DNA of 64,000 nucleotides from an uncultured bacterium. GTDB taxonomy: Bacteria > Cyanobacteriota > Vampirovibrionia > Gastranaerophilales > Gastranaerophilaceae. The position numbers and the translations under genes are program-made. Below, in pieces: positions 7,034 to 16,749 of this stretch; positions within the stretch are counted from its first letter, which is position 1, and each line of letters opens with the position of its first letter. The stretch covers positions 39,112-103,111 of the forward strand of contig CASFTJ010000002.1 of assembly GCA_949297715.1 (NCBI GenBank). The letters are read 5' to 3'. The notes under the pieces are model-generated. The model ran no database searches. It worked only from the letters and a program-made list of their open reading frames with translations, and had not been told where the DNA came from.

Positions 7034-9487
7034 TTAGCCTTCTGTTTCTGCTTTTGCTTCAACGTTGGCTTTTGATGGGATTCTCATTGCGTAGAATGAT
7101 CTGATTACGAAAATTAATGCAATAACTAAGAATACCCATCCTGCAATCGGCGCAATTTCTCTGAAACTTGCTGATATTGCGATTTCCATTGCCAGAAGTC
7201 CGAATAATGTTGTAAATTTGATAATCGGGTTCATTGCAACTGATGAAGTGTCTTTGAATGGATCGCCTACAGTGTCACCGACTACTGTTGCTTCGTGAAG
7301 CGGCGTTCCTTTTTCTGCCAAGTCAACTTCTACAATTTTCTTGGCGTTATCCCAGCAGCCGCCTGCGTTTGCCATAAATACTGCTTGGAATAAACCAAAT
7401 ACTGCTATTGCAATCAAGTAGCTTACAAAGAACGCAACAGGTGCTGATGTCATACAGCCAGGTGCTGATAGACATGCAAATGCAAGTGCAAAGGCAAACA
7501 GTGCGATAAAGATATTTATCATACCTTTTTGAGCATATTGCGTACAAATTTTTACAACTTCTTTTGAGTTTGCAACATTTGCACTCTTTGAATCTGCTTC
7601 TCCGAGTTTGATGTTGTCTTTAATGTATTCGGTTGCTGAATAAGCACCTGTTGTAACGGCCTGCATTGAAGCTCCGCTAAACCAGTAGATTACAGCTCCG
7701 CCTGCGAGGAAGCCAAGCAATGTATAAGGATTTAATACATTTAAAATCATTTCAGGCTCTAATCCAAGTGTTGATTTGATGACTAAGATTAAAGAGAAAA
7801 TCATTGTAGTAGCACCTACAACCGCTGTTCCGATAAGTACGGGTTTTGAAGTTGCTTTGAAGGTGTTTCCTGCACCGTCGTTTTCTTCTAAGTATTTTTT
7901 AGCGTTGTCAAAATCAGGTTTAAATCCGAAATCTTTTTCGATTTCTTCAGAAATATTCGGAATATCTTCGATTAAAGACAATTCGTAAACTGATTGAGCG
8001 TTATCTGTTACAGGGCCGTAAGAGTCAACTGCGATTGTAACAGGCCCCATACCCAAAAATCCGAAAGCTACAAGCCCGAAAGCAAATACTGACGGATAAA
8101 TCATTAATTCTGACGGAATAAATGTTGATGCAACATAAGCTAATCCCATCAAAAGCACAATTACCATACCAATCCAAAATGCGGAGAAGTTACCTGCAAC
8201 AATTCCTGAAAGAATGGTTAATGATGCGCCGCCTTCACGGGAGGCTGTTACTACTTCTTCTGTGTGTTTAGCCTTAGGTGAAGTGAATATTTTAGTGAAT
8301 TCAGGAATAAGAGCTGCACCTAAGGTTCCGCAAGAAATTATGCAGGAAAGAACCAGCCACAAGTTTCCTTCCAATCCTCCGAGAAGCCAGTGGCTTACTC
8401 CGAATGTCATACCAATTGATAATATAGATGTTAACCAAACAAGGTTGGTTAATGGTTTTTCAAAATCGAATTTCTGAGTTTTAGCTGCGTAAATTCTGTC
8501 TGCTACACCGTTAATCCAGTATGCAACAACTGATGTTACAATCATCAAAAATCTCATTACAAAAATCCAAGTTAAAAGTTGAACTTGATTTTCAGAACCA
8601 GCAACTGCAAGCAAGATAAATGAAACGAGTGCAACTCCTGTGACCCCGTAAGTTTCAAATCCGTCAGCAGTCGGTCCTACAGAATCTCCTGCGTTGTCGC
8701 CTGTGCAGTCTGCTATAACACCGGGGTTTCTCGGGTCATCTTCTTTGATGCCGAATTGAATTTTCATCAAATCAGAGCCGATATCCGCAATTTTTGTGAA
8801 AATTCCGCCTGCAACACGGAGGGCTGAAGCGCCTAAAGATTCACCGATTGCAAAACCGATAAAGCATGCACCTGCGATTTCGCCCGGTACAAACAATAGA
8901 ATTGTAAGCATCAAAATCAATTCAACTGATACAAGGCAAACACCGATTGACATACCGGCTTTCAGCGGAATGTTCAATACATTAAGCGGGTTGCCTTTTA
9001 ATGAAGCAAACGAAGTTCTTGCGTTTGCAAGGGTGTTCATTCTGATTCCGAACCATGCAACTGCATAAGAGCCTAAAATCCCGATTACTGACCATGCCAG
9101 AATAATCAGAACGTTTTTAAGCGGCATTCCCTGCAGATAGCCGAAATAAAACGCAATACACAGCCCTATCAACACTTCAAGAACTAAAAGAAATTTGCCC
9201 TGCTGAATAAGGTAAGTTTTGCAGGTTTCAAAAATAGTGTTGCCTACATCAGCCATCGCTGCGTGGACTTCCAGTTTTTTAATCCTTGCAAATTCAATAA
9301 ATCCGAATATCAAGCCGATAACCGAAATTGCAATACCAATAAGCAGCAGATTGTAGCTTGAAAGGCTTGCGTCTTTAATACTCGGAACAACTAAATCAGC
9401 TTCGCTTGCAAGAGCAGGCGAAACAGAGCAGAACAATGCAGCAAGAAGAGCCGCCATCGTTCCGGATGAAAGTAATTTCTTAAACAT
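7034..9487 (-). CDS. hppA: Membrane-bound ion-pumping pyrophosphatase
   Basis: This integral membrane enzyme couples PPi hydrolysis to export of H+ or Na+. The 817 residues form about 16 transmembrane helices, with an N-terminal segment resembling an uncleaved signal. Core motifs are visible: GDNAGDSVGPTADGFETYG near residue 262, the metal/PPi-binding aspartates, and GDTVGDPFKDTSSVAMNP near the C-terminus. The catalytic loop uses DSVGPTADGFE rather than the common DCAGMAADLFE, which marks a divergent subgroup. At the site deciding K+ dependence the sequence is GNTFKATSK (about residue 540), with Lys where K+-dependent enzymes have Ala; this predicts K+ independence. Whether H+, Na+ or both are pumped cannot be settled from sequence. 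GAGGGAG precedes the ATG. Confidence 0.93.
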   Translation of the reverse strand: MFKKLLSSGTMAALLAALFCSVSPALASEADLVVPSIKDASLSSYNLLLIGIAISVIGLIFGFIEFARIKKLEVHAAMADVGNTIFETCKTYLIQQGKFLLVLEVLIGLCIAFYFGYLQGMPLKNVLIILAWSVIGILGSYAVAWFGIRMNTLANARTSFASLKGNPLNVLNIPLKAGMSIGVCLVSVELILMLTILLFVPGEIAGACFIGFAIGESLGASALRVAGGIFTKIADIGSDLMKIQFGIKEDDPRNPGVIADCTGDNAGDSVGPTADGFETYGVTGVALVSFILLAVAGSENQVQLLTWIFVMRFLMIVTSVVAYWINGVADRIYAAKTQKFDFEKPLTNLVWLTSILSIGMTFGVSHWLLGGLEGNLWLVLSCIISCGTLGAALIPEFTKIFTSPKAKHTEEVVTASREGGASLTILSGIVAGNFSAFWIGMVIVLLMGLAYVASTFIPSELMIYPSVFAFGLVAFGFLGMGPVTIAVDSYGPVTDNAQSVYELSLIEDIPNISEEIEKDFGFKPDFDNAKKYLEENDGAGNTFKATSKPVLIGTAVVGATTMIFSLILVIKSTLGLEPEMILNVLNPYTLLGFLAGGAVIYWFSGASMQAVTTGAYSATEYIKDNIKLGEADSKSANVANSKEVVKICTQYAQKGMINIFIALFAFALAFACLSAPGCMTSAPVAFFVSYLIAIAVFGLFQAVFMANAGGCWDNAKKIVEVDLAEKGTPLHEATVVGDTVGDPFKDTSSVAMNPIIKFTTLFGLLAMEIAISASFREIAPIAGWVFLVIALIFVIRSFYAMRIPSKANVEAKAETEG

Positions 9488-9581
9488 AAACTCTCCCTCT
9501 TTAAATTAAGTCGTTACACGCCAAATATTATACTTCAAAGAAAAAAATATTACAACTTTTAACAATATTTGAATACTTATT

Positions 9582-10526
9582 TTAAGGTTCTAAAATCCGT
9601 TTGTAATAAATATCACTTTTAATCGACAAAAAGCTTGCAATAAGGAATAGTAATGCCATACTTGAAATAATTTCTCCGCACAGAATTCCTTTATCAAAAT
9701 AGTAAATTATATACGCAAACAGTTTAGGAAATACCAGAAAATGTGCAACAGTAATAAAAGGATGAAGTTTTATGACATCCCATATTGAAACCGGCACCCA
9801 GAGCCCTTTGTCTTCAATATAACTCTCAAATGTCAAAAACCGCCACAAAAGCGTGCAGAAAAACGCAAGAATTACAAAACCGAATGCAATCTGCCCTGAT
9901 AAAAACGTTGCAACTGTCATCAGGTAAAATACAACAAGCGCAAGCGGAAATGCAATACTGAAATAAAGATTTCCTTTTAATACCCCGAAAACAGAAATCT
10001 TCATTATTTCAACATCTTCGTTCTGTTTCTGCAGGTAATCCTCCATGTTTGAATGTTTTATTGCCGCTGTATAAATCTCTTTGTCGATTAAATTTTTGTC
10101 CAATAAATCTTTTAACGATTTTTTAAAACTTTTATCAACTAATTTTTCTATTTTTATCAAATGTCTTTCTCTTTGCGGGCCGAATTTTTCCAGCTTTCCC
10201 GTCTGTTTTAAATTCTTCAGTCCAAAGTCATACAAATCCGAATACAGGTTATTTAAAACGGTTTCATGCAAATCCTCAGGAACCCCTGATGCAATAAGGT
10301 CAACGGTTTTGTGAAAAACCCATTCTGCTATAACCTGTACAAAAATACTGCGTAATTCATTATCTTTGCAATCCTCCAAACTTACACGCTCTCCGGCAAG
10401 AATGGAATACTTATAAACCAGATCACGGATGTAAATTCCTCTGTCACTGTATTCTTCAGGTATTATACCTCTTACCTGAAACCTCAGTTGATTGGCAAAT
10501 CCTTTATAATCAAATTCTTCGTTCAT
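9582..10526 (-). CDS. Membrane protein of unknown function
   Basis: The 314-residue protein has a soluble, charged N-terminal half (residues 1-180) and about four hydrophobic segments in the C-terminal half, beginning near residue 187 (for example NLYFSIAFPLALVVFYLMTV). No signal peptide, cysteine cluster or catalytic motif is evident. AAGGG precedes the ATG. It follows a secreted protein gene by 15 bases and is clearly in the same operon, so a joint envelope role is plausible. I do not recognise a family. Confidence 0.65.
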   Translation of the reverse strand: MNEEFDYKGFANQLRFQVRGIIPEEYSDRGIYIRDLVYKYSILAGERVSLEDCKDNELRSIFVQVIAEWVFHKTVDLIASGVPEDLHETVLNNLYSDLYDFGLKNLKQTGKLEKFGPQRERHLIKIEKLVDKSFKKSLKDLLDKNLIDKEIYTAAIKHSNMEDYLQKQNEDVEIMKISVFGVLKGNLYFSIAFPLALVVFYLMTVATFLSGQIAFGFVILAFFCTLLWRFLTFESYIEDKGLWVPVSIWDVIKLHPFITVAHFLVFPKLFAYIIYYFDKGILCGEIISSMALLFLIASFLSIKSDIYYKRILEP

Positions 10527-10541
10527 TTAACTTCCCTTTTC

Positions 10542-11438
10542 CTATAAACTCAAATAAACATCTTCCTGCAATTTGATTTCGAATTCGCTTCCGGCAGGGA
10601 TCGAAACTCTTCCGCCCTTATGCCCGATTGAGAATATCGGAGAACCTGCAAAGTTTACGACATAAGTAACCGCACCAACGATTGTCGGGATTGGTGAAAT
10701 TATTACACCAATCGGGTTATCGGCAAGTTTTTTTGAGGTGCTTCTTGTTTTTTGATAGAATGCTTCGCCTTTGTCAATTTGGTTCATAACCCCTTTCCAG
10801 TATTCACGTTTGCCTTTTATGTTATTGATAAATATTTTTTTATGGTTTGCTTTTGTGACTTTGCCGTGTGCAGAGTACGTCCGTCCGTTAAATTTCACGC
10901 TTTCAATTCTTAATACGACAAGTCCGCCGTTTCCGGTAATTTGCGGAAGATGAGAGTCTTCAACAGATGCCGTAAAGACTGTTCCTGCAGGTATTGTCAC
11001 GTACCTCTGGTAAACAGGAGTTAAAGACGTGAAGCTTACTTTAGAGCCTTCTTTCAGGTAATCTGATACAAGATTATTTGATTTAAGGCGGAATTTTGTG
11101 CCTTTTTTAATTTTTATTGCAGTAAAGTCATCTTTGGTAAGTGTTGTGCCCGGAAGATTTTTATTAACTTTTTTCTTTACGGGTTCTGTTACTGTCGGGG
11201 TTGTTTTAGGAGGGGCAGATGTCGTTGTTTTTGTTGGAGCAGTTGTTGTTTTAGGTTGTGTTGTTACTGTTTTGGAAGGGGTTGCTGTTTTTGGAAGCGG
11301 GGGAAGATTTTGCTGCTCAAGTTTTGAGGGGTTGTAATTTTTTCTTATCTCCTCATCCACCGACAAATCGAGTTCCAAAGCCAAAGCAGGCGCTATTGTT
11401 AAATATAAACCTAATATAGCAAAAACTATCCTCTTCAC
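10542..11438 (-). CDS. Secreted protein with Pro/Thr-rich linker
   Basis: The 298-residue protein begins with a signal peptide (MKRIVFAILGLYLTIAPALA), then about 80 residues rich in Thr, Pro and Lys, then a compact C-terminal region of about 190 residues with alternating hydrophobic residues suggestive of beta strands. Two phrases of the type 'IPAG(T/S)xF' occur (VTIPAGTVFTASV and VSIPAGSEFEIKL), as in beta-barrel or sandwich domains of envelope proteins. The start is GTG with GAGGGAA in front. The gene leads an operon with the membrane protein at 9582. Its function is unknown; periplasmic or outer-envelope location is inferred from the signal and linker. Confidence 0.7.
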   Translation of the reverse strand: MKRIVFAILGLYLTIAPALALELDLSVDEEIRKNYNPSKLEQQNLPPLPKTATPSKTVTTQPKTTTAPTKTTTSAPPKTTPTVTEPVKKKVNKNLPGTTLTKDDFTAIKIKKGTKFRLKSNNLVSDYLKEGSKVSFTSLTPVYQRYVTIPAGTVFTASVEDSHLPQITGNGGLVVLRIESVKFNGRTYSAHGKVTKANHKKIFINNIKGKREYWKGVMNQIDKGEAFYQKTRSTSKKLADNPIGVIISPIPTIVGAVTYVVNFAGSPIFSIGHKGGRVSIPAGSEFEIKLQEDVYLSL

Positions 11439-11450
11439 AATTCCCTCTTA

Positions 11451-11502
11451 AAAATTAACGCCACTTTTATTTAGCTTAGTAAAAATCAATAAAAGTGACG
11501 TT
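11451..11502 (-). terminator. Intrinsic terminator after the GltA-type gene
   Basis: On the minus strand a 15-base stem with one mismatch (AACGTCACTTTTATT with AATAAAAGTGGCGTT) and a 16-base loop is followed by AATTTTT, 13 bases past the stop codon at 11515. Confidence 0.75.
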
Positions 11503-11514
11503 ATAAAGTTGTAA

Positions 11515-12888
11515 TTATTCAGCTAAAAGCTCATTGATAGCTTTAGCTGCTTTTTTGCCGGCACCCATTGCGTTGATTGCGTTTGATTCTCCAACAGGCG
11601 CAACGTCTCCGCCTGCGTAAACAGTCGGAATATTTGTTGCTCTGGTTTCGCCATCAACCGTAATGTAGCCTTTTTTATCGGTAATTATTTCAATACCGTC
11701 AGCTTCTGCGGATCTTTGTATAATCGGGTTTGGGCCTGTGCCTAGCGCAACGATTACAGTATCAAGTTCTACGGTTTCGATTTTGCCTGTCGGAACAGGT
11801 TTTCTGCGCCCGCTTTCATCAGGTTCGCCAAGCTCCATTACTTCCAATTCAACGGCTTTTACATAACCGTCTTGTCCAAGAATTTCTTTTGGTGCATATA
11901 AAAATTTGAATATAACGCCTTCTTCTTTTGCGTGGCGGATTTCTTCAAGTCTTGCCGGAAGTTCTTTTTCCGTACGTCTGTAAATGATGTAAACTTCTTC
12001 AAAACCTACTCTGACAGCAGTTCTTGCTGCATCCATCGCAACGTTTCCGCCTCCGAATACCGCAACTTTCTTACCTACTCTTAAAGGTGTCGGGCTATCA
12101 GGTTGTCCGGCGTGCATCAAGTTTACTCTTGTCAAAAATTCGTTAGCTGAAAATACTCCGTTCAAGTTTTCGCCAGGAACGTGAAGCATTTTCGGCAAAC
12201 CTGCGCCTGAGCAGATGAAGATTGCGTCAAACCCGTCTTCTTTTAATTGTTTAATAGTAATTGATTTTCCGACAACGACATTTGTGTGGAACTCAACTCC
12301 CATAGCTTTGAGGTTGGTAATTTCTCTGTCAAGAACGGTTCTTGGAAGTCTGAAAGGCGGAATTCCGTATCTTAATACACCGCCGAGTTCGTGAAGTGCT
12401 TCAAAAACAACAACTTCGTGTCCTGCTTTTCTAAGGTCTGCAGCAGCTGTAATTCCTGCACACCCAGATCCGACTATCGCAACTTTTTTGCCTGAAGGCT
12501 TAATTTCCGGCATATCAGCTTTTGTATTATCGCCTACATATCTTTCTAAAGCCCCGATTGCAACTGGAAGTCCTTTAATTCCTAAAATACATTTGCCTTC
12601 ACATTGTCTTTCCTGCGGGCAAACACGACCGCAGACTGACGGAAGCATACTTGTTTCACGAATAATTTCGCCTGCTTTATCAAGGTTGCCTTCCTTAATT
12701 TCGTGGATAAATTGCGGAATTTGAATGTTAACAGGACATCCTTTTACGCACTGCGGATTTTTACAATTCAAACATCTTGAAGCCTCAAGCTTAACCTGTT
12801 CCGGTGTAAGATTGCTTTCTACCGGATCAAAATTTGAACGTCTTTGAATTTTATCCTGCTCTATTACTCGTTGTCTTTCTACAGCCAT
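11515..12888 (-). CDS. gltA: NADPH-dependent glutamate synthase small chain-like flavoprotein (GltA/SudA/NfnB type)
   Basis: This family passes electrons between NAD(P)H, FAD and Fe-S centres. The 457 residues start at an ATG at 12888 with AGGGG seven bases upstream; the frame stays open further upstream but lacks such a site. Near residue 38 is the Fe-S motif CLNCKNPQCVKGCP, then CGRVCPQERQCEGKC, then an FAD-binding GSGCAGITAAADLRKAG and an NAD(P)H-binding GGGNVAMDAARTAVRVG. The C-terminal FAD signature is TVYAGGDVAP. Neither a glutamate synthase large subunit nor a SudB/NfnA partner is adjacent, so it may be a stand-alone GltA or one half of an electron-bifurcating transhydrogenase. It is divergent from mutS2. 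Confidence 0.85.
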   Translation of the reverse strand: MAVERQRVIEQDKIQRRSNFDPVESNLTPEQVKLEASRCLNCKNPQCVKGCPVNIQIPQFIHEIKEGNLDKAGEIIRETSMLPSVCGRVCPQERQCEGKCILGIKGLPVAIGALERYVGDNTKADMPEIKPSGKKVAIVGSGCAGITAAADLRKAGHEVVVFEALHELGGVLRYGIPPFRLPRTVLDREITNLKAMGVEFHTNVVVGKSITIKQLKEDGFDAIFICSGAGLPKMLHVPGENLNGVFSANEFLTRVNLMHAGQPDSPTPLRVGKKVAVFGGGNVAMDAARTAVRVGFEEVYIIYRRTEKELPARLEEIRHAKEEGVIFKFLYAPKEILGQDGYVKAVELEVMELGEPDESGRRKPVPTGKIETVELDTVIVALGTGPNPIIQRSAEADGIEIITDKKGYITVDGETRATNIPTVYAGGDVAPVGESNAINAMGAGKKAAKAINELLAE

Positions 12889-13020
12889 TTTATATCCCCT
12901 TCTTATATATAGTCTACTATTAATATCAGTATTGTAATTAAAAAACGCAATCAATGCAAGAATTAATTTAAAAACTTCATAATCGCTTGCAAAAAAGGCT
13001 TTAAATTGTAAAATTTCCTT

Positions 13021-15405
13021 ATGGATATTCAATCAAAGACATTAAAGACTTTAGAATTCGACAAGATACAGGAAAAAATATCGCTTTTTGCAAAAACTTC
13101 ACAAAGCAAAGAGTTGGCTTTAGGGGCTAAAATTTATGATGAATATTCCGAAATTATAAAGGCATTAAATTACACAAAAGAAGCCAAAAGTATTCTGGAT
13201 TATGCAATAGATTTGCCGATAGGTTTTGTAGCGGACATAAATCAAATTCAAAAAAGTGCTTTAATAAGTTATCTTACCCCCGAAGAACTTTCAGATGTTG
13301 CGCAGACACTTCGTTCTTCCCGACTTGTCAAAAAGTTTTTGTCTGACAATTCGGAGCAGATTAAGATTCCGCAGTTGTTTGGGTTATCTCAAAATCTTTT
13401 GCAGGCAAGGGATTTGGAAGAAAAAATCTTTGATACTTTTGACGATAATTTAGAGATTAAAAAAGATGCAACCCCTGAACTTAAAGGGTTATGGGCATCG
13501 TTAGGCGACAATGAAAAGAATTTAAGAACAAGGGTTAATGACTTGTTAAATTCAGCGGAATTTTCGAAACATTTGCAGGAGAATATTTACACAACCCGTG
13601 ATGACAGGATTGTTTTTCAGGTAAAAGCGCCTTCCAAGAATAAAGTTAGAGGCATAGTTCACGATGTATCCGCAACGAACAAGACTTTTTATATTGAGCC
13701 GGAAGAACTTGTGCCTGTGAATAACAAAATTCGTGAAATCAGAGCGCAAATTCATGCTGAAGAAGTGAGAATTTTGGTAGAACTTTCTTCTTTTGTGAAA
13801 GAAAAAATGACGGATTTAAAAATTGCCGAAAGAACGATTGCAGAAATTGACTTTCATTTTGCAAAAGCAAGGTATGCCGCAAGAATTCAGGCTGTAGAAC
13901 CCGAGATTATTCCGCCAAATAACGGAGAAAAGGTTGTAATTTTTGAAAATATGCGCCATCCGCTTCTTATCGGGACTGTTGAGAATATTGTCTCAAACAA
14001 TTTTGAGATTGGCAGAGATTACAAATCCATTATAATAACAGGTTCAAACACAGGCGGAAAAACGGTTACGATAAAAACAATCGGCCTATTTTTGTTGATG
14101 GCAAAAGCGGGATTTTTTCTCCCTTGCACAATGGCAAAGCTCTATCCGTTTAAAAAAGTTTTTGCCGACATCGGAGATGATCAAAGTATTTTGCAAAGTT
14201 TGTCCACATTTTCTTCTCACATGAAAAATATAATAGACATTGTTGAAAAATCCGATGAAGAAACTTATGTTTTGCTGGACGAAATTTGCGCGGGAACCGA
14301 TCCTCAGGAGGGTTCTGTTTTAGCAAAAGTTATTCTTGAATATCTGGCAAAAAAGAAAGTAATATCAACGGTTACGACACACTACGGCGAATTAAAGGCG
14401 CTTGAGTATTCAAATCCTTACTTCAAAAATGCTTCGGTTGAATTTGATACAAATACTCTAAAACCGACCTACAAACTGTTAATAGGAATTCCGGGACTCA
14501 GTAACGCAATAGCAATTTCTGCAAACTTGGGGCTTAATAAAGAAATAACAGAAAAAGCTAAAGAAATTTTGATAAACCAAAAAGATCCCTCAATTTTGGT
14601 TGTTGAAAAGCTTCAGGAAACCCAGCAAAAACTCAGCGATAATCTTAAAAATACCGAAATCGCCAAAGAAGAAGCTGATGAATTAAAGAAAGAATATGAA
14701 GAAAATCTTGAAGCAATTAAAAAAGATAAGAAAAAAACAATCAAAAATATAAAAAACAAATTTGATTACGAAATGCTTGAGGTTAGAGCGGAATTAAAAG
14801 AAATAATAGATGATATGCGCAAAGAAAAAACCGAAAAAATTGCGCGCAGATCTTATTCTCGTCTTGCAAAGCTGGAACAGGGGTTTAGAGAAAAACTTGA
14901 TGAATATGAAGAAAAAAACAGTTATCAGCCTGTAGATTTTGAGAAAATTCAAATCGGAGAAAAATTAATTGTAAAAGAGCTTCACCAGCCTGTTGTACTT
15001 CTTTCAAAGCCTGATAAGAAGGGCAAAGTGCTGGTTCAGATGGGGAACATAAAAACAAATATGCCTAAGGATAAGCTTGCACCTTACGATAAAAAATACG
15101 AAATAAAATCAAGTATATATAAACCTGTAATGACCGAGCGGTTTGAACTTAGAAAAACTGAAGTTTCAAACAGGCTTGATTTGAGAGGAAAAACGGTTGA
15201 GGATTCACTGGATGAGCTTGAAATTTTTCTGGATCACGCAAGTTTAGCGGGCTTTAGTGAAGTTACGGTAATCCACGGTCACGGCACAGGTGCTTTAAAA
15301 TCTGCGGTTAGAGATTTTTTAAAGACATCTCCATATGTAAAAGAGTTTCGTGCAGGCGGTGACGGCGAAGGCGGCGACGGGGTAAGTGTTGTTGGGTTAA
15401 GGTAG
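13021..15405 (+). CDS. mutS2: Endonuclease MutS2
   Basis: MutS2 proteins act on branched DNA and, in several bacteria, on collided ribosomes, rather than in mismatch repair. The 794 residues lack the mismatch-recognition domain. They have a core/clamp region, an ATPase with Walker A TGSNTGGKTVT near residue 338, a Walker B/signature region LLDEICAGTDPQEGS, a Lys/Glu-rich coiled coil around 500-640, and a C-terminal Smr domain from about 718 with LDLRGKTV and HGHGTGAL. The true mismatch-repair MutS is encoded separately at 41425. The last residues are Gly-rich (AGGDGEGGDG), as is usual at Smr ends. The gene is divergent from the GltA-type gene. Confidence 0.95.
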   Translation: MDIQSKTLKTLEFDKIQEKISLFAKTSQSKELALGAKIYDEYSEIIKALNYTKEAKSILDYAIDLPIGFVADINQIQKSALISYLTPEELSDVAQTLRSSRLVKKFLSDNSEQIKIPQLFGLSQNLLQARDLEEKIFDTFDDNLEIKKDATPELKGLWASLGDNEKNLRTRVNDLLNSAEFSKHLQENIYTTRDDRIVFQVKAPSKNKVRGIVHDVSATNKTFYIEPEELVPVNNKIREIRAQIHAEEVRILVELSSFVKEKMTDLKIAERTIAEIDFHFAKARYAARIQAVEPEIIPPNNGEKVVIFENMRHPLLIGTVENIVSNNFEIGRDYKSIIITGSNTGGKTVTIKTIGLFLLMAKAGFFLPCTMAKLYPFKKVFADIGDDQSILQSLSTFSSHMKNIIDIVEKSDEETYVLLDEICAGTDPQEGSVLAKVILEYLAKKKVISTVTTHYGELKALEYSNPYFKNASVEFDTNTLKPTYKLLIGIPGLSNAIAISANLGLNKEITEKAKEILINQKDPSILVVEKLQETQQKLSDNLKNTEIAKEEADELKKEYEENLEAIKKDKKKTIKNIKNKFDYEMLEVRAELKEIIDDMRKEKTEKIARRSYSRLAKLEQGFREKLDEYEEKNSYQPVDFEKIQIGEKLIVKELHQPVVLLSKPDKKGKVLVQMGNIKTNMPKDKLAPYDKKYEIKSSIYKPVMTERFELRKTEVSNRLDLRGKTVEDSLDELEIFLDHASLAGFSEVTVIHGHGTGALKSAVRDFLKTSPYVKEFRAGGDGEGGDGVSVVGLR

Positions 15406-15460
15406 TTTTTACATTAATAAAATATTCGATTGTTTGTAATTATATAAAATAATCATTTTC

Positions 15461-15471
15461 TGTGTTATAAT
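15461..15471 (+). promoter_or_regulatory. Extended -10 promoter of the M20 peptidase gene
   Basis: A perfect TATAAT at 15466-15471 is preceded by TG at 15463-15464 (TGn extended -10) with no good -35 box. It lies 31 bases before the start codon, and AAGGAG is in the leader. Confidence 0.6.
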
Positions 15472-15502
15472 GTAGAGTAAGAATTATATTAAGGAGTTTG
15501 GT

Positions 15503-16663
15503 ATGCTAATTAGTGAATTAAGAGAAGAAAATGAGCTTATAGATTTATTTTGCGGGCTTGCTGAAACCCCGTCGCCATCAATGCAGGAAGAAAAAGTTAT
15601 TGCATTCCTTGAGGATTACTGCCGTAAAAATAATCTTGAATACAGGCTTGACGGTTATAAAAATGTTTTGATAAAAGTTCCTGCAACTGACAGCACAAAG
15701 CCGCCGTTGCTTTTGTCCAGTCATATGGATGTTATAGGCGACGACAGCCCTGTGGAAGCTTATTTGGACGGAGATTTGATAAGAGCAAAAGGCAGAACAC
15801 TCGGTGCTGACGATAAAGCAGGGTTAGCTAATGCACTTTATTTTGCAACAAAGCTTTCGAAATCCTCAATGCCTCATGGTGAATTGGAACTTGTGTTTAC
15901 CAGAGATGAAGAAAACGGAGCGTCGGGAATCAGAAATATTGAATTTGATAAACTGAATTCTAAATATGCTCTAGTACTTGATAGCGATAGCTTGGGACAG
16001 CTTATGACATCGGGTGCCAGCTATACTACCGTAAAAATTCACGTAACAAGCTTTAAAGGCGGTCATTCGGGAATTGATATTGCAGATCCGACAAGAGAAA
16101 ATGCCGCAAAACTTATTGCTGATATAGTTTCAAATCTTCCGCAAGGGGTTTACTATTCCGAAAACGGCCAGGTTGTTACTTCCTGCAATATCGGCGGAAT
16201 AATTTCAGGTAATGTAAAGGTTACAAATATAATTAACACCACAGCTGAGGCAAGCTATTCTATCCGAAGCTCAAGCAGAAAAATGGAAGAAGAACTTAAA
16301 AATCGTATGATTTTTGAAATTGATGATTTTAACAAACAATATGAAGGTATTGCAAAAGCTGAAATAGTTTTTGAAGAACATCTTCCGCCGTTTGAAAAAG
16401 CCGAGGATGATTATATTCCGATATTGTTTGAGGCAGTTGCAAGAAAAGTCGGGGTAACTCCTGAAATCTCATCTTTCCACGCAGGTGCGGAAACTCATAT
16501 TTACGCAAACAGAACAAATTCAAAAGGCGAAAAATTTCTTCCGTTCTTGGTGGGACTTGCGGATGTTCAGAATATGCACTCTTCAGAGGAAAATGTTAAT
16601 TACAAATCCATAATCAAAGGTCAAGAATTGCTTGAAGCTTTCTATCAAGCTTACAGTGATTAA
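15503..16663 (+). CDS. M20-family metallopeptidase (PepT-like)
   Basis: This is a di-zinc exopeptidase of the M20 family, probably a cytosolic di- or tripeptidase. The 386 residues show the metal-binding His-x-Asp in SSHMD near residue 76, the bridging Asp in GADDKAG, the catalytic Glu pair in TRDEENG, and later metal ligands in HAGAETHIYA and the C-terminal NMHSSEENV. A dimerisation lid domain sits between, starting near FKGGHSGIDI. There is no signal peptide. AAGGAG is well placed before the ATG. A bidirectional terminator follows. PepT-like is the best subgroup guess; the exact substrate is not certain. Confidence 0.88.
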   Translation: MLISELREENELIDLFCGLAETPSPSMQEEKVIAFLEDYCRKNNLEYRLDGYKNVLIKVPATDSTKPPLLLSSHMDVIGDDSPVEAYLDGDLIRAKGRTLGADDKAGLANALYFATKLSKSSMPHGELELVFTRDEENGASGIRNIEFDKLNSKYALVLDSDSLGQLMTSGASYTTVKIHVTSFKGGHSGIDIADPTRENAAKLIADIVSNLPQGVYYSENGQVVTSCNIGGIISGNVKVTNIINTTAEASYSIRSSSRKMEEELKNRMIFEIDDFNKQYEGIAKAEIVFEEHLPPFEKAEDDYIPILFEAVARKVGVTPEISSFHAGAETHIYANRTNSKGEKFLPFLVGLADVQNMHSSEENVNYKSIIKGQELLEAFYQAYSD

Positions 16664-16691
16664 TTTGCCCGAGAGGATAATTTAATTATGC

Positions 16692-16726
16692 AAAAAAGAG
16701 CAGTTATTATAACTGCTCTTTTTATT
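16692..16726. terminator. Bidirectional terminator between convergent genes
   Basis: AAAAAGAGCAGTTA (16693-16706) and its exact complement (16710-16723) form a 14-base-pair stem with a three-base loop. T-runs lie on both strands, serving the peptidase gene on plus and closing the region after the transglycosylase gene on minus. Confidence 0.85.
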
Positions 16727-16749
16727 GAAATTTCTTTAAGCCTTACACC

